From assembly GCA_016744805.1 (NCBI GenBank), contig JADGDQ010000002.1:1-64000 (forward strand): a stretch of 64,000 bases of DNA, read 5' to 3'. Source of the stretch: Sulfurovaceae bacterium (GTDB lineage Bacteria > Campylobacterota > Campylobacteria > Campylobacterales > Sulfurovaceae). Both the position numbers and the translations under genes were made by a program. Shown here one piece after another: positions 16,941 to 26,839 of the stretch. Under the pieces are notes generated by a model. The model saw only the letters and a program-made list of their open reading frames with translations, was not told the origin of the DNA and did no database searches. Numbering within the stretch: position 1 is the stretch's first letter; each line of letters begins with the position of its first letter.

Positions 16941-18325
16941 TAGAGACAGGACATATAGAGGCTCTTAAAGCTATAGTAGGCAAAGAGAATGTCTATAGCG
17001 ATAAAGCACATCTTATAGCCTACAGTTATGATGCTACACGCACTCGTTATGAACCTGAAGCTGTGGTGTTTCCTCGACACGAAGAGGATGTAAGTGTAAT
17101 TTTGAAATATTGTAATGAGCATAAGATAGTGATTACTCCTCGTGGTGCAGGTTCTGGCTTTACTGGTGGAGCATTACCTACAAATGGTGGGATTATTCTT
17201 GCTATGGAAAAATATATGAACCGCATCTTAGAGATTGATTTTGAAAACATGGTAGCTGTGGTACAACCAGGTGTTATCAATATGGATTTACAAAAAGCTG
17301 TTCAAGAAGTGGGGCTTTTTTATCCGCCAGACCCAGCGAGTGAAGAGTACTCTACTCTTGGTGGAAATGTAAGTGAGAATGCAGGAGGTATGCGAGCAGC
17401 CAAATATGGTATTACCAAAGATTTTGTTATGGCTCTTCGTGCGGTGCGTCCAAATGGTGATATTATCCGTGCAGGAAAACGAACCATCAAAGATGTAGCA
17501 GGATACAATATAGCAGGTATTCTTATTGCAAGTGAAGGAACACTAGCAGTAACTACAGAGATAACCCTAAAGCTTCTGCCTTATCCTAATTTTACCAAAG
17601 GGTATATGGGGATTTTCCCATCTGTTGAGAGTGCTATGAATGCAGTATTCAAATCATTAGCATCAGGGGCAAATCCTGTAGCAATGGAGTTTTTGGATAG
17701 TTTGGTTGTACAAGCCCTCAAAGAGAAACTAGGTGTAGAACTCCCCGAAGATGCAGGTGCGTTATTGATTGGAGATGTAGATGGTAATGTCTCCCAAGAA
17801 GTAGATTTTCAATTAGAGATATTAGAAAAATCTTTTAGAGAGAATGGAGCTGTAGATTTTGTGGTTGCCAAAGATAAAAAGCATAGAGAAGAGCTTTGGT
17901 ATGCAAGACGCAATGCCTCTCCATCTATTACAATATTTGGTTCCAAAAAGCTTAATGAAGATATATCAGTCCCACGAAGCCTTTTACCAAAAGCCCTTAA
18001 AAGTATCTATGAGATAGGGGACAAGTATGGATTTAAAGTACCATGTTTTGGTCATGCGGGTGATGGAAATATTCATGTGAATGTAATGGTTGATGGGAGT
18101 AATCCAGAAGAGTTAGCCAAAGGACATGACGCTATAGAAGAGATATTTGAGCTTGTAGTAAGTATGGGTGGAACACTAAGTGGAGAGCATGGCATAGGCA
18201 CAAGTAAAGCACCATTTATGAGTATTGCTTTTAATGAAGAAGAGTTAACACTCTTTAGAGACCTTAAAAATGCTTTTGACCCCAATAATATTTTGAACCC
18301 TGGAAAGATGGGACTACCAGTGTGA
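16937..18325 (+). CDS. glcD: FAD-linked oxidase, GlcD / D-lactate dehydrogenase family
   Basis: The 462-residue flavoprotein has the FAD_binding_4 domain (PRGAGSGFTGGALP, YSTLGGNVSENAGGMRAAKYG) and the FAD-oxidase C-terminal domain with PCFGHAGDGNIHVNVM and SGEHGIGTSKAPFM, followed by NPGKMGLP. The family oxidises glycolate or D-lactate and passes electrons to the quinone pool, usually with Fe-S partner subunits GlcE/GlcF, which are not present here. Which 2-hydroxy acid it uses cannot be told from the sequence. It overlaps both neighbours by 4 nt. Confidence 0.88.
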   Translation: MIETGHIEALKAIVGKENVYSDKAHLIAYSYDATRTRYEPEAVVFPRHEEDVSVILKYCNEHKIVITPRGAGSGFTGGALPTNGGIILAMEKYMNRILEIDFENMVAVVQPGVINMDLQKAVQEVGLFYPPDPASEEYSTLGGNVSENAGGMRAAKYGITKDFVMALRAVRPNGDIIRAGKRTIKDVAGYNIAGILIASEGTLAVTTEITLKLLPYPNFTKGYMGIFPSVESAMNAVFKSLASGANPVAMEFLDSLVVQALKEKLGVELPEDAGALLIGDVDGNVSQEVDFQLEILEKSFRENGAVDFVVAKDKKHREELWYARRNASPSITIFGSKKLNEDISVPRSLLPKALKSIYEIGDKYGFKVPCFGHAGDGNIHVNVMVDGSNPEELAKGHDAIEEIFELVVSMGGTLSGEHGIGTSKAPFMSIAFNEEELTLFRDLKNAFDPNNILNPGKMGLPV

Positions 18326-19128
18326 TAAACCTTTCTAAAGAAACTACAGAAATTGTACGAAATTATTATTTTTTTATGCGAGATTTTTTTGTAGATCTTT
18401 TGGATGATAGACTAGGATACTATGCCTCTAGTTTGAGTTGGAATAGTATCTTCTCTATTATTCCACTTTTTGTTATTTTACTCTCTGTTTTTACCTATCT
18501 TCCTATCTTTGAGTCTGTATATGCAAAAGTACATCAGATGATTTTTGCCAACCTTATGCCTACCCACTCCAAAGAGATTATGACTCATATAGATAGCTTT
18601 ATAGCCAATGCAGATAAGCTTGGAATAGTTGGATTTTTTTATGTAGTATTTGCAGCTGTGATGTTTTTTAAAAATTATGATTTTGTTGTAAATGATATTT
18701 TTGAAACTCCAAAAAGAACAGCTGTACAGGCACTTACAACCTATCTCTCATTAGTTATTATTGTACCTACAATGCTTGGAATCTCTTTCTATTTCTCTTC
18801 GTTGGTTCATACAGTTCATATTTACTATTTTTTACCTTTTCTTATGGTTTGGGGTGTCTTTTATATTGCCTACCAACTCTCTGCACACAAAAGAATATCC
18901 AAACGAGCAGCCATTACAAGCTCTTTTATAGCATCACTTATATGGTATCTTGCAAAGAGTGGTTTTATTTTGTATGTAATGCACAATCAAACTTATGCTA
19001 GTATCTATGGAGGTATTAGTATCTTACTCTTCTTTTTCCTCTGGATTTATATCTCTTGGGCTATATTTTTACATGGTTTACGGTTTTGCTATCTTTTAGA
19101 TAAAGGTGTAGAGATAACAAAGATATAG
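18322..19128 (+). CDS. YihY/BrkB-family inner-membrane protein
   Basis: The 268-residue integral membrane protein has about six hydrophobic segments. It shows the family pattern, with YYASSLSWNSIFSIIPLF near residue 34 and YASIYGGISILLFFFLWIYISW near 225. Some members were once called RNase BN, which is now considered wrong; the transport or envelope role is unsettled. Its start overlaps the GlcD-family stop by ATGA. The 3' end overlaps the convergent comEC gene by 33 nt. Confidence 0.85.
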   Translation: MINLSKETTEIVRNYYFFMRDFFVDLLDDRLGYYASSLSWNSIFSIIPLFVILLSVFTYLPIFESVYAKVHQMIFANLMPTHSKEIMTHIDSFIANADKLGIVGFFYVVFAAVMFFKNYDFVVNDIFETPKRTAVQALTTYLSLVIIVPTMLGISFYFSSLVHTVHIYYFLPFLMVWGVFYIAYQLSAHKRISKRAAITSSFIASLIWYLAKSGFILYVMHNQTYASIYGGISILLFFFLWIYISWAIFLHGLRFCYLLDKGVEITKI

Positions 19129-20364
19129 AAAAGAGACTAGGAGCGTTAAGATAAAAAATATTTTACTGTTTATCGCTCCTAATGAGAGTATAATATATCC
19201 AATCAAAAGTTCTAGTGATAAAATATTCTCTTCATATCCTTTGGGTAATGAAAAAAGCCACACTAACCAACTATCCATAACTCCTCCCATATTTATCAGA
19301 TGCAACGCAATAACTAGAGGATAGAAGAGTGTAAAGAGTAGAGATAGTGGTGGTGACAAGAGTTGCCATAGTGTTGTGATACCAAATAAAGTATGTACTA
19401 TAGGTTGCATCAAAATAAATATTCCTAGAGGGATAAAGATAAAAGAGATGATATATTTATGAACTCTTTTACTCCAATGTAAAATCAAGTAGATATAAAA
19501 TACTCCTGATACCGAAAACCAAAATCCTAAAGAGACAATAAGTCTAGGAAAGAGTGCTAAAAGTACTATAACAATAAATCCTAAAAGCCCAAAACTTACA
19601 AGTTCTATTCCCAAAAGTAAAGCCATCCAAGCAATCAAAAGCATAGCAAAAGAGCGAAGTAGTGATGGAGGAAACTCAACAAACCAGAGATAGCCAAAGA
19701 GAAGTATAATAGTGAGTATGCCTAAGTCTATAAGACTATAGCGGTAGGGAAAATAGCGTTGTTGCAAAGGCTCGTAGAGAAGAAGCAAGAGACCATAGAC
19801 CACTACCCATAAAATACTCAAATGAAATCCACTAAGTGCTACAAGATGACTAACTCCTAACATTGCTATCTTTTCTCGCAAGGCTTTATCAAGAGGTGTT
19901 GCCAAAAATATTGCTTGATAAAAAGAGATAACCTCTCTCTCTTGGTGCTGTGAGGCTAGAGTCTCTAAGAGTTTTCCTTTGGTTGTTTCTACTTTTTGAT
20001 ATACCTCTTTAATAGTACTCTTGATATAAAAAGCTTGTAAGTACTCCCAAAAACCAAGAGAGGTATCAGGTATAAGTCTAATTCTTATTTTATAGTTTGT
20101 AAGATTCTCTTTTAGGTGGGCAGTAGTATAGAGAGTATACTCCTCTTTGGTGCGGAGTTTGAGTACTTGATAGGGTTTGTTATCTTTTTGTTTTGTATAT
20201 TGTTGGAGTACTAGGGCATGTGTATAATAAAAGGGCTTACCAATAAACTCATTATACTCCCAATAGAGAAGCAGAAGACGAACAGAGAGTATCAAACTCA
20301 AAACTCCCAAGACCCAAAAAGCCTCTTTATAAGTTCTAAAGAGTTTTGGTTTTTCTAAGAGCAT
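19096..20364 (-). CDS. comEC: ComEC/Rec2-family DNA-uptake channel, short form
   Basis: The 422-residue polytopic membrane protein carries the ComEC core with the conserved MLGVSHLVALSGFHLSILW segment (about 183-201), an N-terminal OB-like region and many membrane helices. Full-length ComEC also has a C-terminal metallo-beta-lactamase-like domain, which is absent here. The family forms the inner-membrane channel for transforming DNA. It lies 6 nt downstream of dnaB. The family assignment is strong; competence activity is inferred. Confidence 0.82.
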   Translation of the reverse strand: MLLEKPKLFRTYKEAFWVLGVLSLILSVRLLLLYWEYNEFIGKPFYYTHALVLQQYTKQKDNKPYQVLKLRTKEEYTLYTTAHLKENLTNYKIRIRLIPDTSLGFWEYLQAFYIKSTIKEVYQKVETTKGKLLETLASQHQEREVISFYQAIFLATPLDKALREKIAMLGVSHLVALSGFHLSILWVVVYGLLLLLYEPLQQRYFPYRYSLIDLGILTIILLFGYLWFVEFPPSLLRSFAMLLIAWMALLLGIELVSFGLLGFIVIVLLALFPRLIVSLGFWFSVSGVFYIYLILHWSKRVHKYIISFIFIPLGIFILMQPIVHTLFGITTLWQLLSPPLSLLFTLFYPLVIALHLINMGGVMDSWLVWLFSLPKGYEENILSLELLIGYIILSLGAINSKIFFILTLLVSFLYLCYLYTFI

Positions 20365-20370
20365 AAGAGT

Positions 20371-23265
20371 CTATAGAGGTGGCATCTCTATAGGTGGTAG
20401 CTCTATATGACCCTCACGCATATCTGTATTTCCCTCTTCATACACCACCTCAAAAGCAGGAGAGACAGAGGCATCTACAAAACGAGTAAAATTCTTTTGA
20501 AAGACAAGATCCACAGTCCCCGTAGGTCCATTTCTCTGTTTGCCTATAATAATCTCTGCATCCTCTTCAGCCTTTTTCTTAAATTCCCCAGTATACTCTT
20601 TCCCTTCAGCTTTGGCTTTCATCTCTTTCTCTTTCTCCATAGCCTCACGATAGACATCATCACGGTAGACGAACATAACAATATCTGCATCTTGTTCAAT
20701 TGAGTTATGTACAATAATATCATTTGCAACAAAATTATGCACACTATCAACAGTTAAATCATAAGTTTTGACACTATCTCCTTTTTCTATAGAGACTATC
20801 TCATCCCAATATATATCCACTCTATCAGGTGTAGCAATCTTATCTCCAACTTTTAGCTTATCTAATCTTAGCCAACCATCGACTTTATAGAACTTGTGAT
20901 TTGCGGTAGCATTAATCGTTTTTCCTGATTTTGTAGTTAATCTATAGATAGTTTTTATACCTGAAAAAAAGGCATTAGTAATTTTAAAATTCTCTATTTT
21001 TAAATCTGAAGTCATAGCTTTTGTCTCAAAGGGAAGTAAAGCTCTATTTTTTTCTAGTTCATCTATTCTATAGACTCTTCCACTTTTGGCATCAATAATA
21101 ATTGAATCACCTGATAAACAGCCACTCTCTCTAAGGTCACTTAACATAGGTCTTTTATTATCTCGACTCTCTACTCCACGGTTAAGCTGTGAAAGAGCGA
21201 GGATAGGGATGTCTAACTCTCTAGCTAACTGCTTTAAACCCCTAGAAATCTCTGAAATCTCTTGTTGTCTTCCTTCTCTTCCTCCATCACCACTCATAAG
21301 TTGTAAATAATCAATAATAGCCACAGAAATCTCTGGATGTTGTGATTTGAGTTTGCGAAGTTTGGAGCGGACATGGTGTATAGTTGCATACCCTCCATCA
21401 TCGACAAAAAGTTTTTTACGAGATATATCATCTACCGCTGAAGAGAACTGACTCCACTGCTCATCACGCAAATCACCTACACGCAGTGCCTGAAGGGGTA
21501 TAGAGGTCTTAGCTGAAAGCATACGAAGCATCAACTGCTCTGCTGGCATCTCTAAAGAAAAGAATGCCACCCCTTCATCTCTCTCTATCGCTTTAAGAGC
21601 CATATTAAGAACAAGAGCAGTATTATGAGTAACAGTCATATCTTCTAGCAAAAAGAGTCTATTTCCATCTATCTCAAATCCATAGTAATCATCTACTTTG
21701 TCATACTCTAGTTGGATACCTGTATGAAGATGTTCTCTCTTTGAAATTAAAGGACGAGCTTGTTTTCTTGCTATTTTTGTAGGAATACTATCAAGGTGAC
21801 CTACAATACGAACTCTATAAACCTCACACTCATAACCTATACTTTTAATAGTTGCTTTTTTGGCTCTAAAGGAGCATCTAAATCCTAAACTATCTACTAA
21901 AAATTTAATCTGTTCTGTAAGTTCTTTAGATTTTTGAACTATTTCCATTACATGTGCTTTATCATCATAATAGCCATCACTATCAATAAGACCTGCTAAA
22001 AGTTCTAGTCGATTTTTTCTATCATTTATAAGATACTCTTGGGGAATATGTTTATTATCTAAGAGGTTATAACCTCTTAATTTTTTTTGTAAAGAGGTGT
22101 CTTTATCCAAAGCCACACCTGTATGTCCTTTGGTAATACCATACATAGGACATTTATCTTTGACGATATAAGAGCTTAATTGTAATAACAATCTATTGGC
22201 ATACTGTTCCAAATAAGATACGACTTCATTATCTTCTGAAGCAATACGGACATCACTACTTCGACTATCACCTAACCAAAGCCCTAAAAAATAAGGCTCT
22301 ATCTCTACCTTTTTTGTAGAAAACTCTACACCAACTTTATACCCTTTATAGTTACTCTTAAACTTCTCACTCTTTGTTATGTAGTCTGAAACTTCTATAT
22401 TTAAAATATCTCCATGTTTATGTTTTCCTTCATTGCGTGAGCGTTTAAGAGAGAGGATATGTGACTTATTCACTCGATAGTCTATCCCTTTATTTTGATG
22501 AACCCAGTACATCTCTTCTCTGCCACGAGCCAAAGAGAGTACTCTTCTAGGGGTGGAGTCATCGCCCATAAGCTCTTCTCCAACCTGAATATCTTCTACC
22601 TTTTTAAGCTCTCCTGAGTACATTAGAACTTTTGTACCCTTTCCCAAACATTTCCCCATCGCTGGTCTAGCTGCAATGATGACTAGGTCTCCCTTACCAA
22701 ATCCACTTGTTTTTTCGTTAAGATTTCTAAAGCCTGTATCTGTGCCTATAAGTTTTGAGTTTCCTAGGGCTTTGAGTCGCTCTATCTCATCCATCATAGT
22801 AAGTGTAATATCTTTGGATTCTCTAAAATCTTCATTGGTGCTGTTTTGGGTTATCTCATAGAGTTTTTTCTCCACAAGATTCATAATCTCTTCTGTGGGG
22901 AGGTCATCTTCTATAGTGACTTTTCTAATCTCTGTGGCAAGAGTGACTAAGGCTCTTTTACTTGCTTTGGATTTGATTTCTGTAAGATAAGCGGTTGTAT
23001 TAGAGATAGGATTAGCCGCGAGTATATCAAGCATTCCTGCCTCATCAAATTTATTCATAGAGACAAGTTTTGCTCGAAGAAACTCTTCATCTATAGGTTT
23101 CTCTTCTACGGCTAACTCCTCTATAGCAGAAAAAAGGTGTTGGTGAAAGGGAAGATAAAAATCGTTAGGGCGTAGTTTGGATGCTATCTCTTCAAATATC
23201 TGTGGGTCAAATATTATTGCAGAGAGTACGGCTCTTTCTATATTGAGGTTATACATATTCTCCAT
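20371..23265 (-). CDS. dnaB: Replicative DNA helicase DnaB interrupted by two in-frame inteins
   Basis: The precursor has 964 residues. The host parts are a DnaB N-terminal domain (1-150) and a RecA-like helicase domain with Walker A split after GK (residues 202-205), Walker B IIDYLQLM (650-657) and the ALSQLNRGVE motif (690-699). Removing intein 1 (206-548) and intein 2 (716-854) leaves 482 residues, the normal DnaB length, and rejoins PAMGKTALV and RESGSIEQDAD, both canonical. Splicing is therefore essential for a working helicase. The start overlaps the ispG stop by one base; a second ATG three codons later has a nearer GGAG and might be used. Confidence 0.96.
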   Translation of the reverse strand: MENMYNLNIERAVLSAIIFDPQIFEEIASKLRPNDFYLPFHQHLFSAIEELAVEEKPIDEEFLRAKLVSMNKFDEAGMLDILAANPISNTTAYLTEIKSKASKRALVTLATEIRKVTIEDDLPTEEIMNLVEKKLYEITQNSTNEDFRESKDITLTMMDEIERLKALGNSKLIGTDTGFRNLNEKTSGFGKGDLVIIAARPAMGKCLGKGTKVLMYSGELKKVEDIQVGEELMGDDSTPRRVLSLARGREEMYWVHQNKGIDYRVNKSHILSLKRSRNEGKHKHGDILNIEVSDYITKSEKFKSNYKGYKVGVEFSTKKVEIEPYFLGLWLGDSRSSDVRIASEDNEVVSYLEQYANRLLLQLSSYIVKDKCPMYGITKGHTGVALDKDTSLQKKLRGYNLLDNKHIPQEYLINDRKNRLELLAGLIDSDGYYDDKAHVMEIVQKSKELTEQIKFLVDSLGFRCSFRAKKATIKSIGYECEVYRVRIVGHLDSIPTKIARKQARPLISKREHLHTGIQLEYDKVDDYYGFEIDGNRLFLLEDMTVTHNTALVLNMALKAIERDEGVAFFSLEMPAEQLMLRMLSAKTSIPLQALRVGDLRDEQWSQFSSAVDDISRKKLFVDDGGYATIHHVRSKLRKLKSQHPEISVAIIDYLQLMSGDGGREGRQQEISEISRGLKQLARELDIPILALSQLNRGVESRDNKRPMLSDLRESGCLSGDSIIIDAKSGRVYRIDELEKNRALLPFETKAMTSDLKIENFKITNAFFSGIKTIYRLTTKSGKTINATANHKFYKVDGWLRLDKLKVGDKIATPDRVDIYWDEIVSIEKGDSVKTYDLTVDSVHNFVANDIIVHNSIEQDADIVMFVYRDDVYREAMEKEKEMKAKAEGKEYTGEFKKKAEEDAEIIIGKQRNGPTGTVDLVFQKNFTRFVDASVSPAFEVVYEEGNTDMREGHIELPPIEMPPL
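20704..21120 (-). mobile_element. DnaB intein 2 (139-residue mini-intein) without endonuclease
   Basis: Residues 716-854. It starts CLSGDSIIID, has the block B motif TANHKFY and the C-terminal block DIIVHN before Ser855, so it should splice. At 139 residues there is room only for the Hint splicing domain. The site (RESG / SIEQDAD) is the one used by the well-known Synechocystis DnaB intein. Without an endonuclease it cannot home by itself; it is either an old inherited element or has lost its endonuclease. Confidence 0.94.
21622..22650 (-). mobile_element. DnaB intein 1 (343 residues) with LAGLIDADG homing endonuclease, inserted in Walker A
   Basis: Residues 206-548 of the precursor. It begins with Cys206 (CLGKGTKVLM), has a block-B-like NKSHILSL with His269, and ends HN before Thr549 (TVTHN/T), so all splice-junction residues are present. 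The middle holds two LAGLIDADG-type motifs, YFLGLWLGDS (325-334) and LAGLIDSDG (423-431), with acidic residues intact, so the homing endonuclease looks active. The insertion splits the P-loop between GK and T, a site where inteins abolish ATPase activity unless spliced. Confirmed at DNA level: TGT at 22648-22650 and AAT at 21622-21624 (complement). Confidence 0.94.
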
Positions 23266-24329
23266 TAACTATCACTCTTTTTGGCAAACTCTTCAACTTC
23301 AAAGACAAATCTATCTACAAGCTCTTTTTCTGGTAATTTTGCTACTACCTCTCCTCCTACCATCACAAGTCCACTCCCTTTGCCATAGGCTATAGCTACA
23401 TCTGCATGTTTGGCCTCTCCAATAGCATTGACCACACACCCCATTACAGAGACATTCATAGGGGCTTTGATATGTGCGGTGCGTTTTTCTACCTCTTCTA
23501 CAGCTGTTACTAGGTCTGCTTCTATGCGTCCACAGGTAGGACAGGAGATAATATTAAGCCCCTCTTTGCTTCGTCCACTATCTTTGATAATAGCTCTTGC
23601 TACATTTATCTCCTCTTCTAGTTCCCCAGTAATCGAGACACGCATCGTATCACCTATACCATCAAGAAGTAGCGTTCCTAAACCTATAGAGGATTTAACT
23701 GTTGCATGAAAGAGTGTTCCTGCTTCTGTAACCCCTAGATGAAAAGGGTAATGGTTTTTTGGGCGGAGCATTCTGTAGGCATCTACAGTTCTATCTACAT
23801 CAGAAGCTTTTAGAGATACTTTAATATCTGTAAAATCTAAATCTTCTAAGAATTTAATATTATACTCAGCACTTGCCACCATACCTTGGGCAGTTGCTCC
23901 ATATTTTTGGTCAAACTCTTTTTCTAGTGAACCTGCATTTACACCTATACGGATAGGTAAAGAGCGTTCTTTACAGGCTTGTACAATCTCTTTGATACGA
24001 GACTTTTCACCAATATTTCCAGGATTAAAACGGATACAATCTACCCATTTAGCAGCTTCAAGAGCGAGTTTATAGTGAAAATGTATATCTGCAATTAGTG
24101 GTATAGAGATGCGTTCTTTTATCTCTTTAAGAGCTAGGGCATCTTCCATCTGTGGCACAGCTACACGCACCATATCAGCCCCTGCAAAATGAAGACGATT
24201 TATCTGTTCTACAGTTGCATCTACATCGTGTGTATTGCTATATGTCATAGACTGTACAGAGATAGGTGCATCCCCACCCACGGCTACGCCACCTACAAAT
24301 ATTTTTTTAGTTGGGTATCTTTCTTTCAT
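23265..24329 (-). CDS. ispG: 4-hydroxy-3-methylbut-2-enyl diphosphate synthase IspG (GcpE)
   Basis: IspG is the penultimate enzyme of the MEP isoprenoid pathway, a [4Fe-4S] reductase acting on MEcPP. The 354-residue protein has the TIM-barrel start ([22 protein letters not shown]). In the C-terminal cluster domain the cluster ligands are in ISCPTCGR and [11 protein letters not shown]. This is the normal bacterial short form. It overlaps dnaB by one base. Confidence 0.95.
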   Translation of the reverse strand: MKERYPTKKIFVGGVAVGGDAPISVQSMTYSNTHDVDATVEQINRLHFAGADMVRVAVPQMEDALALKEIKERISIPLIADIHFHYKLALEAAKWVDCIRFNPGNIGEKSRIKEIVQACKERSLPIRIGVNAGSLEKEFDQKYGATAQGMVASAEYNIKFLEDLDFTDIKVSLKASDVDRTVDAYRMLRPKNHYPFHLGVTEAGTLFHATVKSSIGLGTLLLDGIGDTMRVSITGELEEEINVARAIIKDSGRSKEGLNIISCPTCGRIEADLVTAVEEVEKRTAHIKAPMNVSVMGCVVNAIGEAKHADVAIAYGKGSGLVMVGGEVVAKLPEKELVDRFVFEVEEFAKKSDS

Positions 24330-24396
24330 TTTTTTGCCTTTAGTCTTGAATAATTATATATTTATTATGAGGATTTTTTGTCATTATAGCTAATTT

Positions 24397-26238
24397 TTAT
24401 GAAAAATCTACAGGGTCAATATCTATCTCTATGCCTCTTTGATTTATACTGTGAAGAGCCTTTATTAAAGGTATTCTTTTAGAAGAACGAAGGAGTATAT
24501 TGTAACGGTATTTTCCTGCAATTTTCTCTATAGGAGCTTTTCCTGACCCTACAGTCTCTATATTTTCAAAAGCTTCTAGTTTTTGGAGAATTATATCCAT
24601 CAATTGTATCGCTTTTGTTTGCTCTTTATGGGCGATAAGTATCCGTGCCAAGGTAACAAAAGGAGGATACATATCACGCATAAACTCTAATTCATCTTCC
24701 AAAAAAGCCTCATAGTTATCTAAATAAGGGGTAAAAAGTTCTGAATTATTAGATTGAATAAGCACCTCAGCCTCTTTGGCTCGTCCTGCTCGTCCTGCTA
24801 TCTGTATCAAGAGACTAATAGCTTTTTGTCTTGCTCTATAGTCTGCTAAGCCTAAGAGATAATCTATTCCCATAATTACACACAGAGTTATATTGGCATA
24901 ATCATGCCCCTTACTAAGCATTTGTGTTCCCAAAAGTAAATTACTCTGCTTAGATTCAAAGCGTTCAAGAGCTTTTTTAAGCTTGGTAGCAGTAGTAATA
25001 CTATCTTTGTCAAACTGTTCAATCTGTAGCGAGGGTATATGCATTTCTATAATCTCTTTAGCTTCTACTGTCCCCATTCTTTGGCTTAGGAGTGGTTGAT
25101 TGCCACAAGTGGTGCAAGTATCTACAATAGCTTCGGTATACCCACAATAGTGACACTTAAGATGCTTGTTATATCTATGCAAAGCCATACCTACAGAACA
25201 GTAAGGACAAAGATGCGTAGACCCACATCTATCACAATATAAATACTTAAAATTACCACGAGTAGGCACAAAGAAGAGAGCCTGATTCTCTTCGTTATAA
25301 TTTTTTTGTAGTTTATTTATAATAGTAGAGTTAAGTTCTGTTCCACCTATAAAATAGTATGATTTTTTTGTTTGGATAAATGGCTTGTCTAATTTGATAA
25401 TAGGATATTTATAATAAGAACTCAAACTTGGTGTAGCACTAGCCAAAAGTACTTTAGCATCTCTTTTTTGTCCTATCAATAGAGCTAAGTCTCGCGCATG
25501 GTAGCGTGGACGCGTCATGGATTTGTAGCTATCATCATGCTCTTCATCTACAATAATAAGCCCCAAGTTCTCAAAAGGTATAAAGAGTGCAGACCTAGCC
25601 CCTGCCACAATATCTATCTCTTGGGCATAAATTTTTTCTAATATTTGCTCTTTTTTTTTCTTGCTAAGTTTAGAGTGCCACATAGCCACTCTCTCTCCAA
25701 AATATACTTTAAGTCTTTTTTCCATCTGTGGAGTAAGAGAAATTTCAGGCATCAAAAATATAGAAGTTTTTTGCTCTTCTATCATTTTGGCTATAAGCAT
25801 AATAAATATCTCTGTTTTGCCTGAACCTGTGACACCAAAAAGCAGTGATTTATCGTGAGTAAGTATTTTTTGATAGGCTCTTTCTTGTATAGGCGTAAGC
25901 AGAGGTTTTTTTATAAGAGCTATCTCTTTTTTTATTATTGTAGATTTTGTAGAGTAGGGTATAAAAAGTGAGAGTGCTTCCCCAAAAGAGGAGAAGTAGT
26001 AAAAAGAGATAAATTTAGCTATCTCTATTTGAATCGATGAGTAGCAAAAAGGAAGAATCGAAATAATATTTTGAGTTTTAAACTCTGTAGGCTTTGTAGT
26101 CTCTTCTACAACTACGGCCTCTTTAGTACTATTTTTAAGAGGCACAAGGACAACACTCCCCAAAACCAACTCCTCTTCCCAAGAGTAAGTAAGCCTAGGA
26201 GCAGAGGACTTTAGAAGAGAGAGCTGGTAGTAGTACAA
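24397..26238 (-). CDS. priA: Primosomal replication restart helicase PriA
   Basis: The 613-residue DEAH-box 3'-5' helicase restarts stalled forks by loading DnaB. The sequence has a shortened N-terminal DNA-binding part, Walker A LLFGVTGSGKTEIF (about 132-145), the DEEH box IIVDEEHDDSYKS, and a zinc-binding insert rich in Cys (CDRCGS...CPYCSVG...CHYCGYT...CTTCG). Helicase motifs GTQMLSKGHDY and QIAGRAGRA follow. It is shorter than E. coli PriA (732) but normal for this phylum. A pilin gene lies 2 nt upstream. Confidence 0.94.
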   Translation of the reverse strand: MYYYQLSLLKSSAPRLTYSWEEELVLGSVVLVPLKNSTKEAVVVEETTKPTEFKTQNIISILPFCYSSIQIEIAKFISFYYFSSFGEALSLFIPYSTKSTIIKKEIALIKKPLLTPIQERAYQKILTHDKSLLFGVTGSGKTEIFIMLIAKMIEEQKTSIFLMPEISLTPQMEKRLKVYFGERVAMWHSKLSKKKKEQILEKIYAQEIDIVAGARSALFIPFENLGLIIVDEEHDDSYKSMTRPRYHARDLALLIGQKRDAKVLLASATPSLSSYYKYPIIKLDKPFIQTKKSYYFIGGTELNSTIINKLQKNYNEENQALFFVPTRGNFKYLYCDRCGSTHLCPYCSVGMALHRYNKHLKCHYCGYTEAIVDTCTTCGNQPLLSQRMGTVEAKEIIEMHIPSLQIEQFDKDSITTATKLKKALERFESKQSNLLLGTQMLSKGHDYANITLCVIMGIDYLLGLADYRARQKAISLLIQIAGRAGRAKEAEVLIQSNNSELFTPYLDNYEAFLEDELEFMRDMYPPFVTLARILIAHKEQTKAIQLMDIILQKLEAFENIETVGSGKAPIEKIAGKYRYNILLRSSKRIPLIKALHSINQRGIEIDIDPVDFS

Positions 26239-26240
26239 GG

Positions 26241-26750
26241 TTATTGGGTGAGTTCTTTACAGTATTCATCTGTTGTAGATTTACAATTTAATCTATTATT
26301 TTTTAACTCTAAAATAGCTTTATGTGTAGTTGATGTAGGCATTACAAAAGTATACTCACTTGTTGTAGTTACTCCCGAAGATGATCTTGTACCTGTTTTA
26401 GTTTCTCTCCAACAACCTGTTGATGTACTTTTTTCACATGATATAAGAGGGTATTCTAATACAGGTAGATCATCATCTCCATCAAATGCATCAAAAATAG
26501 ATTTATCATATCCACTAGTTTTACTAAGTTTAAAAATAGCTTTGAAATCTCCTCGTAAAACGCGTCTTTGTTTCTCTATTGCTAGTGAACTACGAATAGA
26601 TGAAATTGTAGATTTTGCAGTTGTTACAACAGCATCATCTCTATTCATTGCAAGCTTTGGTACAGCCACAGCGGCTAAAATACCAATAACAACTATAACA
26701 AAAACTAATTCAATCATAGAAAATGCTGGACGAATATTTTTATAAATCAT
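26241..26750 (-). CDS. Type IV pilin-like prepilin
   Basis: The 169-residue protein starts MIYKNIRPA followed by FSMIELVFVIVVIGILAAVAVPKLA, a textbook type IV prepilin or pseudopilin with Glu5 and the ...AVPKL break. Ala again precedes the cleavage site, as in the three pilins at 11-13 kb. The C-terminal part has Cys residues (LISCEKS, GCWRE, NCKSTTDEYC) that can form a disulfide loop. It might be the major or another minor subunit of the same MSHA-like machine. It is located directly before priA with its own upstream region. Confidence 0.85.
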   Translation of the reverse strand: MIYKNIRPAFSMIELVFVIVVIGILAAVAVPKLAMNRDDAVVTTAKSTISSIRSSLAIEKQRRVLRGDFKAIFKLSKTSGYDKSIFDAFDGDDDLPVLEYPLISCEKSTSTGCWRETKTGTRSSSGVTTTSEYTFVMPTSTTHKAILELKNNRLNCKSTTDEYCKELTQ

Positions 26751-26839
26751 TATAAAATCCTTTTTAAATAGTTACTTCTATTATATCATAAAATAGTTAT
26801 TTATGATAAAATAGTTGAAAAGTATTTTGGGAGAGATTT

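Noticed and set aside
26248-26745. 165-codon open frame on the plus strand opposite the pilin gene
   Set aside because: It is exactly antisense to a clear prepilin and its product is an S/V-rich shadow with no recognisable pattern or start signal.
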